This document shows, one piece after another, positions 47,101 to 59,100 of a DNA stretch of 64,000 nucleotides. The stretch comes from Acanthopleura granulata (taxonomy: Eukaryota > Mollusca > Polyplacophora > Chitonida > Chitonidae), in the NCBI GenBank assembly GCA_016165875.1, contig JABBOT010000016.1, positions 8,700,946 to 8,764,945 of the forward strand, in the 5' to 3' direction. Every line of letters starts with the position of its first letter. Position 1 is the first letter of the stretch. Both the position numbers and the translations under genes were made by a program. A model generated the notes under the pieces. The model had not been told where the DNA came from. It did not search any database and was given only the letters and a program-made list of their open reading frames with translations.

Positions 47101-50100
47101 GTCTATGGATGATTTATTCTTTTCTGCATACATAAAATAAGATCAGCACCTTATTCAGGTAACTAGTTTCACTGCATCTACTTCATGGTAGCTGTTCAGA
47201 CTACCATGAAACAGATGTTATGAAACCAGTTACAGCAATAATGTGTTGATTTTTACTTTTTTATTTACAATCCTGGACATAATTTACTTTTATTTACTTA
47301 TATATAAATATATATATTTGTATGTTTCAGAGATACTAATGTTGTATGTGGTAAGCGAGGACGAGGCACAAACTGGGCATTAGGTAATAGGAGATGGACT
47401 TTCATACAAGTATTACCCTAAATGGTCTAAAATTTCGTCTGTGACAAAATTGCTTATTTTTCCTGATTCTGAGATTTGTGTTGATGTTAGAAAGTTGTTT
47501 TGGGGTTTGTTTGGAAGATATGATGATGAAAAATGAAAAATGAGGAGTACTAGAAAAATGAAAGATTCCGCACTAGAAATAATGTGTTGTGACAGTCGTT
47601 TGCATCAAAAAATGGACTTTTTTTTTGGACAAAATTTTAGGTCATTAACAGTACGTGTACTTAGGCAGCAACACTGAAGGTATTTATTTCAGATCAAATT
47701 GTCAAAATTTCTGACACCAATTCCTCACCACAGCATACTTCTGAATTGGTGTAATGCCATATTATGGCAGTGTCATGCACAAGGTGCGATTTGTTGTATC
47801 AACTTTAACATTCCCCCGTCGCTGTGTGAAAGGTCTATATAAAAAGGCCCTCCTGCAGCGTGTGGATGATCGTGAGTTTACGGGTTTCCTCCCACCATAA
47901 TGCTGGCTGCCATGGTATAAGTGAAATATACTTGAGTATGGCATGAAACACCAATCAAATGAATAAAATAAATATTTTCGCTTAAGCAGTCAGTTTGGCA
48001 AATAGCATTGTTTGAATACAGCTTTACTTTGCATGCCCGAAAATTGTCAAAGAGAGCAAAAAATCTGAAATGTATTAATTTTGCCACAATGCAAATGTAT
48101 TTGCACCTTGCCTAACAGGTTACCATGGATTACAGTCCAAGGGAGACAACCATGTGCTGGAGGATTCCATGGAGGCACTGAGGAAGGAGGTGGAAAGGTA
48201 CGCTGTTAATATATGCAAGTGGCTGCAACCAACAGGGGATCTCCTTAGCCAGCATGCTAGTGCAGCGTAATGACCCAGGTGCCTGTTACCAACGCGATCA
48301 GTGTGTTTTTATTTGTAATTGGATAAAAGTGTTTTTTATTTTTCTCTCTTTGTTAATTCCTTTAAAATCTCAATCTTTTCCAAGAACCAGAATAAAAAAA
48401 GAATTGCCTACTGCCCAACCTTTTTTTTCTCCCAGAATCCGGTTACACCTGACGAACCGTCCATAACCACCATTAGGAACCAAGAATAATGCAGGCATGG
48501 GAATTGTGTATCATTTTTGTTACATGTTGTCGTTCTTCAGTATTTTCTGTTCTATCAGGTAATCTTGTTATTCCATCTGTTCCAGGTGTGCTCATTTCTC
48601 AGGGACGATGATTTTTCACAGTCTCAGTGGAGGAACAGGTTCAGGTACTAGTATTTGATTGTTGTTTGTTTTTTCCCTTTTAAAAAAACTGAGTTTTACT
48701 TTTGTATAGTCCATTAGAAAAAATACCCTAAATCACCTAAAATTTGGACCAAGACCATGTTTCACATTTTGTGTGACTCTGAGAGCTCTACTGATCTTAG
48801 AGAGGCATTTTGAGATTTGTGTGGAATGTTGGATGACATTCTCTTAGAAAAAATGTCAGTTTGAGTACCAACAGTAATATTTTATGACGTTTACTTGTCT
48901 CTAAAAATGCACTTTCCTGGGCAGAATTTAAGGTCATTTACAGTACCTGTCTGGAAACATACACATGCATTTTAATGAAGTGAAAAATGTTAAGGCCATC
49001 CTTATAAATATGTTCGTTGGGTTTAACCCGATCAACCATCCAAAAAACACTCTGCTGCTTTCTTATTGGTATTTTGATGAACATTTTGTTTTCAATACAT
49101 ATCTTCCCATGTAAATTTATTTAAATTCCTTATTTTTTTCAACAACCAGGTGTCTGAGAATAAAGAATAGATTTTCCAACTAGCCAGCCCTTTTTTTGTC
49201 ATAGGGTGGAGTTATACTTAACAATGGCTCTTTCAAGGATGGCCCAAACCGCAAAGAACAGACACTGAGGTTACTTCAGCCGACATATAAAGCATCTTCA
49301 ATACTATAATAACTCCCCCTCTTGAAGTAGTTATCTACTGTAAGTTTTCATCCAAAAAGTGCATTTTTAGAGGTAAATAAATGTCATAAAATATTATATT
49401 TGATGCTGAAACTTACATTTTTGCATTAGAATATCATCTTGTCTTCCAAATCAAACCTCAAAATGCCTTCCTATAATCAGAGTCCCAGAATTAGGGAAAA
49501 TGAGCAACTTAGTCATGGACGAAATTTTACGTCAGTTAGAGCAGCAGGGGGGCAATTGGACTTCTTATTGGGAGCTGGCCGCCCCCCATGGAGCCTCCCA
49601 ACTCCCATTCCGACTAATTTCTGCTGCCCATCAAGCCATATACTGTCCAGCTACATAGATATTTGGCGATTGTTTATGTAGACAGACACCCGTTCACATT
49701 CATAAATAATTGGCGTACAGTGATAGCCCAGGGGACGGCTCACCACCCTCGTCAGCCGTGGGGCTCACAGCTAGAAGCACTCACAATGGCCGTTATTTAT
49801 GTACGCAGACACAACCGTCTATGTTGTGTTAAGATTAAGAGCCATGTGCAGTGGATATATTTCAGAGTTCACATACTTCCAGGTGCACAATATGATAGTA
49901 TATTGTAAATAACTAGCATGGGCCACAGCTGCCGATGGATATCAGGCTGAGATTAAAGGTCAGCCCAGAGCTCACATACTTCCGGGTTCGTCACATACAA
50001 CACATGTTGATAGTACACTTAAGGCCTCTGACCTATTTATGCATATACCAGGATGGTGTAAAAGCACTGGCCACGTAATCACTCCTCTATTGTGTATAAT

Positions 50101-53100
50101 TCAGTTCTAATGGTTGATAAAAATACAATCTACAACTTGCTGGTGTAAATACAGAAACATGTGGAGGTTATATTACCGATTTTCAGTGTGAACTGAGCTC
50201 TCAGCTTTTGATGCCATGTCTACCGCAAGGCCCTGTGAGATGGATGACCTGCATATTTTTATCTGCGGAATTCAGCAAAAATAGTTATTTTGGACAAAAA
50301 CTAATGTGATATTCTTTATCTGCACGTCTTTCTATATGAGATAGGTACTTTTTTGCGACCAATATATGTAACAGGGTGTAGGAGATATATCTTTATAAAT
50401 TTGTAGGTAAGATACTCAAACGGCATGTGGAGCAGTGGGGTACAGGGTGCGTATGCTTTTGGCAAGAGTTGTGTCCTCCAGTAGTTGATGGCATCCCGGA
50501 TGAGGTAGATCTGAGAGCGGAGCTCTCGTCTGGTGGCCGAAGCGGCCTCAAGGCTGGCCACCCTGTCTTCCTCGTCTTCTGCATCGTCATGGTCAAACGT
50601 TGGGTTATCGAAATCAAAGTCTGCCATGTTGGCTATTGAACATTGGCGGCACAACGTTCAATGACAATGACTTTGAACGTGTATGGACGAAAGGCTAATC
50701 CTTGCTGCTGCCTGAGAACCCCCTTTGGGTTCAAGGGTGTGCGCCAGTCGGTCGTCATCACAAATAACCTGAGTAGGATAGACCAAAACCAACAGCTTCG
50801 TGTTTGGTTCCCAAACCTTGGCGCCCACGACATTGTCCCTGGGACTGCGAGACTTGCCTTCACACTCTCCTTGGCCTCGACTGACGTCAAGCGAACAGTG
50901 GTCCAGAACCTCGCCTGTACTGTGATAAAGATGACCACGGTCAAGATCAGTGACAATGAGGTGATGTCGATCGATGACAGCGACGTCTACCACTGCTACA
51001 TGGACGTTTGGAAGATGGCCCAGGAGAGAGAGACTGCCCAGTACCAGGCAATGAATGTCACCCAAATCCGTGTCGGGGCTGAGAATAAAGACGAGACTGT
51101 ATCCAAAGACAGAGCCATTGCAGAGCCCTATAGCAACCGCTACTACATCCCCCTCGACCTTGAGCTGCTGGAGAATCATATGCCATTCCAGCAGTCAGCC
51201 CTGGGGGATAGGCTTAGATACAAGCTAACCTTCAACGACTGCAGCCGTGTAATCCAGGTTGCTACACAATCAAGAACATCAGCCTCGAGTATGACATGGT
51301 CACCCAGTCTGAGCTGGCCCTGGTGATCCGTAACCAGTACGCCAGCTGCCTGGCCATCCTGTACGACCGCGGGCTCCAGCACCGCTAAATTAGCCCTGAC
51401 ATTGGCAATACCCTGTGGAACATCAACCTCAACGTACAAGCCCGCAGTATGAAAGGCATCTTGATGCTGTTCGAGGACCCAAGAGCAACATTCCAGCGGA
51501 AGACCGAGGCTTTCGATAAACCCAAAATAACCAAGGTGGAGGTGACAATCGAGGGAGTTTTCAACCAGCTGTACAGCCAAGGCCTGTGAGCCTAAAAGCA
51601 GTGGGATGAGGCAAAGATGCAGCGTGCTGCAAGCGCCATCCCGAGGTGGCCATGGTCGCAAAAGACCTAGCACTGGCGGACGTGTCCCTTTCCAACTTCT
51701 TAACCACCAAGTACGCCTTGTGGCTGGACCTTCGCTCCGTGGACGGCGACCAGCTACACGGCAGCGGGCGGCGCATCGAGGACGCCAGTGAGGGGGGTGA
51801 CCATTCGGATCACAAAAATAGCCGAGGCAGCGGGAGCTTTGAACATCTACCTTTAGGTGGTCATGGAGGGCCAGCTCAGCATCGAGGATGGCCGATTTGT
51901 CTCAGTGCAGAACTAGCACGGCGGGCCTCTGGCTCAGGGCTCCCACTCGGCGCTTATCTGCGGAATGACGGAGGCTCCTGGTGTTGCAAAGCAGGCCAAC
52001 TGGACCCCATATATCATTGGGGTAGCCGGCCTTGCAAGTGTATATTATATATTTACTCATCACCAGCAGCTGCCGCCTCTTCCTGTTGCTCAAGTATAGA
52101 AAACTACACAAGCCACCTCTAAGCCCCCTGTGCTCAGCAATTGAAGATTCCCACCGATCCTCTCCATAAGGAATAACAACATGACAGCTCCAGCTACCGA
52201 CGGTAAGATGCTCGTAAACACGCTGTATCACAGCGCACTCGTTTCTGGCTTAGCTATGGGATACTCCAGATTGGGTGAGATGGTCATTGGAGGTGCCCCT
52301 TCCAAGCTAGACTTCACCCCCCGTGATATCGGGATGGTGGTCGTGGACGTGGCCCTCGCGATGGCGACCAAGGGCATGCTAATTAAATGGGATCATCCCA
52401 GCATATATTATCAAGTAGAAATATCCTTCATTGCAATGATGGTTGGGGGCGTTCTCATAAATGCACTTGCTTTCTCAGGTAGTAAGTGTAAACGCTGCGA
52501 TAAAGCTATACAACAGCTCCAGGCTGTGCAGGCGGCATGGTCTCAAAAAAGAGCGAAGCGTGTGGACTGGATGAATGACGAATTTCGTCAACAGGGCATG
52601 TAGAACACACATTTCGCAATGTCGCCGCCGCCATGCACGAGCACGTTTAGGTCACGGGGAAAACACTTAGCCCCACAGGGCCTGAACCTGTCCTAAGCAA
52701 TTTCTATACACCGTCGGAAGGCCAAAAACAATGCGAAATTGCCTTCATCCTCCTCGGGATGTTTGTAACTGGGCTGGTCACCTGTAAACTCACCGAGTAA
52801 TCCGAAAAGGCTGTGCTGGACTCTAGTAAGAGCTCCTCGCCGCAGTGGCAGACACGATATGAGTAGTGAGGCTCGAGTTATTTTTCCATACCATTTGTAG
52901 ATATCGCTGGGATATTGCGTGATGATGGGTTTGCCTGAAGAGACTAATCAGGCATCTGGAGTACCTTGCTTATGGTGCCTACTACTAGGGCCAACCATTT
53001 GTCTATTTGTCTGTCGAAGACATACTATAAACGGTTACCCGCAGTCGTGGGGGCTTTGAACAGAGAAGTGACCCATCAAGACTAAAAACGATGGCACAAA

Positions 53101-56100
53101 GACCCTCCTCCACCATTCCAGGCCGTCCTGTTGGCCTTCATGAGCAAAAGCTCTCTTCTGGGGTTGGCATTCGCTCTCTGTAGCAGCGCGGCGAGCTGGA
53201 GGGTGGTCGTTGTCGCATGACGATCCAGTGTGATCCCTAGATGTGTAACGGCTCAGATGCTCGGTGACTAAACCTGATGAGCCTGTGTTACACTGTTTAC
53301 TAGATGGCCTTCAGCGGGGGTTTGTCCACAAGGAACTTCTCGTGGTGCCCTGCGACACTCAGCTTCTGCCAGATAGGGCCCTCAGGAGCATACCCTTTTT
53401 CGGTTGCACTCGAAACAGGTGAACCTAATGTTATCATTACTGTGGCACCCTGGAGTTGTCCAACTGATCCACACTGAACTGCTGGGTATCCTTTGGTTGG
53501 TAAGCCCATAGGATCTTAATATTGCACACGGTTATTTTGCTGCTCCTTGAGATACAGGTTGTGATTGACCTTCAGGTTAAACCTGAGCCCCTTAGCTTGG
53601 TCCTGGAGCTTGTTGGCCACCAACTTTCTCTGGATGGTTTTGTGGAGGCTGAGATACTCCACTCTTGATACGGCAAGGTAGGCAAGGTTTGACCACTCGA
53701 GGTAATCGTCGATGATCCAGACTTTTTGGGGTCTTTGATGATGAGACCCTGGCTTGAGTATACTGTGATGGTATAACCAAGGTGCGAGTCATTGGTCTGG
53801 ATGGCTGCCTCTATGCTGACATCAAGGATGTCATTGAGTACCAGCTCTTTCCTACAGTCCGTGCCCGGGAGGAGGACTTGTATGTTTTGCTTCTGGCTGT
53901 CTTTTGGTTGGTACAGCAGGGGCACCAGAGTTTTGGTGAAGCTGTCCTTTGCCACTGAAATAGCAGCTCCTGTGCTCAGTCGCGGACTTTCTGTCTCGAG
54001 GTCAAGATGAGGTCATTGGGCCTCCATTCTTCAAAGAACCTACCCCATCCAAGACAACCGTGGAGAACCTTTCATGTTTCTTGCCACTGGATCTTGTGCG
54101 GCTGCAGGTGGATAACCTTTTTGAGAGCTCTAAGGACTGGATCTGTGCTGTGTGGTCTTTTTCGATGTCTTCATAGTAGCCTGCAGCTTGATCCAGCCAG
54201 CCATGTGCCATCTCACCTGTGATAGGTGGTGGCTGTTTTTGAGCCAAACGAGAAAGGTCTCCATTATGGACCGGGGCACAATGCACACCTCATCCCAGAA
54301 GATGACGCGAGAGATGAACTTCTGACCCATCCTTTCCTGGGTCCACTCAGTCTGACCACTCCAATGGAAGAAGCTGTGATGGGTCTGGGCTTTGACCCCT
54401 CTGGCACGCATCTCTTTGGCCAACCTATGAATCAGTGTGAAGACAAGGGGGTCTTTGTCGCGGAAGGGCTCGATAGCTCTCATCGTTCTGCCGCTGCCTC
54501 GGCCACCATTCAGGAAGCTCAAACAATGTCTGTCCGTGGGTCATCATGACGTCGTGCAGAAGAGTCTGGCATGTCTTTTTGCTGTCTTCAGTATTTGGGC
54601 TTGGCGAGGTAGGCTGCATGTTCCGTGGGCATGTTGAGCCTTCCTCCCTTGTCGCGCCTCTTGGCTGGCACAACTGGAGGAAGACGCGTTATCCCTGTGA
54701 GACAACAGGCTTCGTGGCAGCTGCAGGCTTTGGAGGCCACATTGGCCTCAATCCCTTTGAGCTTGTGCAGTGCTGCTTTCTTCACATGTCCTCGGCAGCA
54801 ATGTCCAGCAGGATGATTACCCTTTTAAGGACCGTTTCCAGTTCATGCACCCTCTCCTCCCACTCTTGGATATTCTGGCACGTTGTGGGAGTGAGGCCCT
54901 GACCCCTCAAGGCACCCTCGAAGTGCCCCACAGCTCGTTGAGCCACACAGTTAAGGTCGCCATCCTCAGTGGGGCTAAGTTGGCAGGGTCTGGGTCTCGA
55001 ACAGGGTAGATAACATACACAACTTCGGTGATAGGGTAAGCGTTCTGATGGAACACGGTGTCAATCCCCTCACAGCCCGAACTGGGTCAAACTGGTCTTC
55101 AACATCGCCTTCGTTCAGCTCACACAGGAACTTGATTCGGAATAAGAACTCGTCCCCCCCCAAGGAAGTGCTGTGAGAAGCTGAACCCCCCCCCCCTCGT
55201 CTGACATGCGGGCATTCAAGGCCAGTCGGCCGGCTCTAGAATGTATACCATCAGCAATTTCAATATCGCCGATGTCGAGTGGGTCCTCCACTTCCATCCG
55301 CCATGTGCAGAAGACCACAGTGGTGCCATCGACTTCAAACTTGTCTTTGGCATTGTTCAGAATCTCAACCCAGTCTTCAGCCGGGCGCTGAACCTGGGGA
55401 GGGGCCTGGTCATCTATGTCGAAGAATACCCGCTGCGGCCTCAACGGCCGATGGAGGCAGTTTTCAGCGTCTTCCGGAATAGGTTCATCGAGACAATACT
55501 CAGGCTCGTACTCTGCAAGAATCTTGTCAATCAAATCATCCGTAGTAGTCATGTTGTTGGATAAGTATGTCCTTAACACGGGATTGTCTAAATGGGAGTA
55601 CCAACTACAAGAAGTTTATTCAGCACCAAATGCAAGTGTCTTTTGGATTTCTTCTTCTACAGGGCTATGTGCAGGTGGTGAATATTATCTCGCCCACAGG
55701 ACCGACAGACTTGTATTTCGCTCCAAACCCCCTTACTGCAAGACATACAGGGCACAGGGATTTTGCTGCCTTTGGGGATATTGGTTAGGTGGACTTTGCA
55801 GTATTCCCCCAGACAGCTTTTCCCACAGATCTCTAGCTCACCCACTTTCAACTGAGCGCATTTATTATGACCCTTCGTGCTGCAGTTCAATCACCACAGG
55901 TATACACACAGCAACACATATCTCTAAATGGAGAGCCGGGCTGGCGAGGGTGGTGAGCCGCCCCTGGGGCTGCTATTTTAGGCCAATTATTTATGGATGT
56001 GAACGAGTGTCTGTCTACATAAACAGTCGCCAATTTTTTATGGATGTGAATGGGTGTCTCTTTACATAAACAGTCGCCAATTATTTATGATTGTGAATGG

Positions 56101-59100
56101 GTGTCTGTCTACATAAACAGTCGCCAATTATTTATGAATGTGAATGGGTGTCTGTCTACATAAACAGTCGCCAATTATTTATGGATGTGAATGGGTGTCT
56201 GTCTACATAAACAGTCGCCAATTATCTATGTAACTGGACACTATATGGCTTAATGTGCAGCAGAAATTAGTCGGAAGGGGGGTTGGGGGGCTCTGGGGGG
56301 CAGGGGCTCCCAATAAGAAGTCCAATGCTCCCCCCTCCAGCTACAAATTTCAACCAGTATAATTAGCACAGTACAGTTTTGTATATTTTGGTGTAAATTG
56401 ACCTTGCAAGGTATAGAACAGTAGAATAACGCCAGTAGCTTTGTGTTAATCCACAATCTGAAACAGAATTTCTTGACCATTCCACAAAAAAAACTTTATG
56501 AAATATAATTAATGCATCTTTTTAATTTGATTTCGTGTCTTTGAGTATGGTGTGAAACACCAATGAAATAAATTTTAATAATAAGCGTAATTTTGTTTAT
56601 TGAACTGCAGTGGATCAGCTGGTCATTTCACAAAAGGAATATTTTATCTCTCTAGACAGAGTCATGCCCTTAGAATATGCCTAAATAAACATGATTGGAA
56701 TTGCGGAAAATGACAGAAACACGAATTCCCACTTCTAATGCTTGGTCAGTATGATGTCACTATGATGTGAAATTTAACCTTGCAAACTAATGAACACCAG
56801 TATCCAGCCAAAGGCTTTGTGTTAATCCACAATCTGGATGTGTGTAAGATGAAATGGGATGTTTATGTTGGCTCAGGTCTTGGCTCGCGTCTCTGTGAGG
56901 AAATCCGTGATGCGTACCCCATGCAGTACCTACTGTCCTGTGCTGTAGCCCCTTGTGCTAGCGGAGAGAGCCCACTACAGCATTACAACTCAGCATTGAC
57001 GCTGTCCTGGCTGCAGAGGTAAGAAAGGTTGACTTGGGAGAATTGACGCTCTCCAGGCTGCAGAGGTAAGAAAGGTTGACTGGGGAGAATTGACACTCTC
57101 CTGGCTGCTGAGGCAAGAAAAGGTTGACTTGGGAGAATTGACACTCTCCTGGCTGCAGAGGTAAGAAAGGTTGACTTGGGAGAATTGATGCTCTCCAGGC
57201 TGCAGAGGTAAGAACAGGTTTACTTGGAAGAATTGACGCTCTCCTGGCTGCTGAGGCAAGAAAAGGTTGACTTGGGAGAATTAACGCTCTCCAGGCTGCA
57301 GAGGTAAGAACAGGTTTACTTGGAAGAATTGACACTCCCCTGGCTGCAGAGGAGAGAATAATTTGACTTGGGAGAATTGACACTCTCCTGGCTGCTGAGG
57401 CAAGAAAAGGTTGACTTTTTGACTTACTCAGAGGTACACACCATATTGGTATTCTGCAAACAGAAGTCGATCGTTATGGACTAGTGATTGCCTCTAAGGC
57501 CCCACGCTGTACAAAATCATCCCGTCAGTCCTGGGAATGGACTCGCAGCATGTGTGTCTCAGCGATAGAATGACAAGCTTAATCACTTTGCCCTGACCCA
57601 CTCTCTTTAACAATAAAGAGTTCAAGACATTCTGTGAGAAATCAAGAAGCCGAGTCGGTATTTCGAGAATCTCGGAAACTCACGCAGTTTGAGACAAGAC
57701 CAAGTGAGTACCCTGAAACTAACATGTCAGAAGACAGAATTTTACGATAGTTGTCTAGTGGCCTTCACTCGGAACACTTTCAGGACTTTTCCGTGGCCGA
57801 GAAGTTCCGAAATAATTGCCTTATCTATTAATGTAAAACTCTGGCTTGTGCAATGTTAGTTTGTGAGCGTTTCTTCCACTTGTCGAAATGCCGACTCAGC
57901 CTATAATGGAATGACAGCTAATATGTTTTCGATAGGCAGACTGTGTTTGCCTTGTTTCTGACATTAATTTTCTAGTGATGTTAAGCATTGTAATTATGAA
58001 AACATTTCATGAAATATTTTGTTAAAGTGTTCAAAACGTGCAGTTGCAGGTAAAAATTGTATCCTGTTATCATAGGTATACTGATGGCATCATACTGCTA
58101 CACAACGACGACATGCTGCAAAAGGTGAAAAAAAGATCTGAGCAGGAGAGTGCTGGTTTTGAAGACTTGAACTCTGCTATAGCAGGTTCTCTGTGCGGAG
58201 TTGTTCTACCCACTGACACGCTTAAGCGCAGGTGAGTATCCTTAATCACTATGCTGTCTTGCTGACTGTGCAGTTTGTCTTCCTTGCTGTTACCATGAAA
58301 GTGAAAGACTGAGGCACTGTTCATTAAAAAGATTACAAAATTCTCTCTTGAAAACAAGAGTTTTCTGTGCTTGGAACAATTATGTCACAGTCCACTCACA
58401 ATGGCTGCATTTCATTTTTGCCGATGGAGCATGGTCAAATGCCAATTTCCACTGTCATAGTAGTTCTTAGTAAAGAACACTTTACTGAAATGAACATGAT
58501 ATTGCCTAACCTGTTTGGCAAACTTAACTATGAAGTGGCCATGGGGTTTAGTGCCAGCACAGTCTGATGACCCAGGACAATGCGGTCGCTGTGAGCTGTG
58601 AGCTGTGAGCTCAAGTCCAGATCATGCTGGCTTCCTCTCCAGACGTGCGTGGGAAGGTCTGCCAGTAACCTGCAGATGGTTGTGAGTTTCCCCCAGACTC
58701 TACCTGCTTTCCTCCCACCATAATGCTGGCCGCTGTCGTATAAGCGAAATATTCTTGAAACAAAACCAATCAAATAAATGAATAACTGAATATTAGCATT
58801 AAATGAAGAAATTTTTTTCTGCCAATAAATGTAATCGTGAGTGGACTTCCTTGCTACAGTAACTTTATTTAGACCATTAGGCCTTGATCAATGATGTCAG
58901 GCAGTCAACTCCAGCTCCTACCGATCGAGAGTACTTACTGGTATTGGAGAGACCTCAGCGGGTTTTTACCTTTATCTCACGGGCTCTGTACATTGGCTGT
59001 CCTGTCTGTCTGTCAGATTGTCCGTTAGTGGGGAATCAATGACCATAAATAAGCAGATATTTACTGTAATTCCTTCATGTACATGCTGGTACAGTGGTAC

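Larger units (their letters stand above)
49540..56342. mobile_element. Polinton/Maverick-like element 2 (decayed), within a tubulin intron
   Basis: Inverted repeats (49540-49715; 56040-56342) enclose 6.8 kb with the same gene types as element 1 but fewer: acidic small protein, capsid-like protein, a small membrane protein, an integrase tail, helicase with HNH-like end, and Cys-rich protein. The packaging ATPase, the integrase core, polymerase and protease are missing. The coding sequences are related to element 1 but not identical, so these are two separate insertions rather than a recent duplication. Confidence 0.8.

Noticed and set aside
28629..56342. The two Polinton-like blocks as one large element or a recent duplication
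   Set aside because: Each has its own pair of inverted repeats, the repeats differ in sequence, and the shared genes are clearly diverged.
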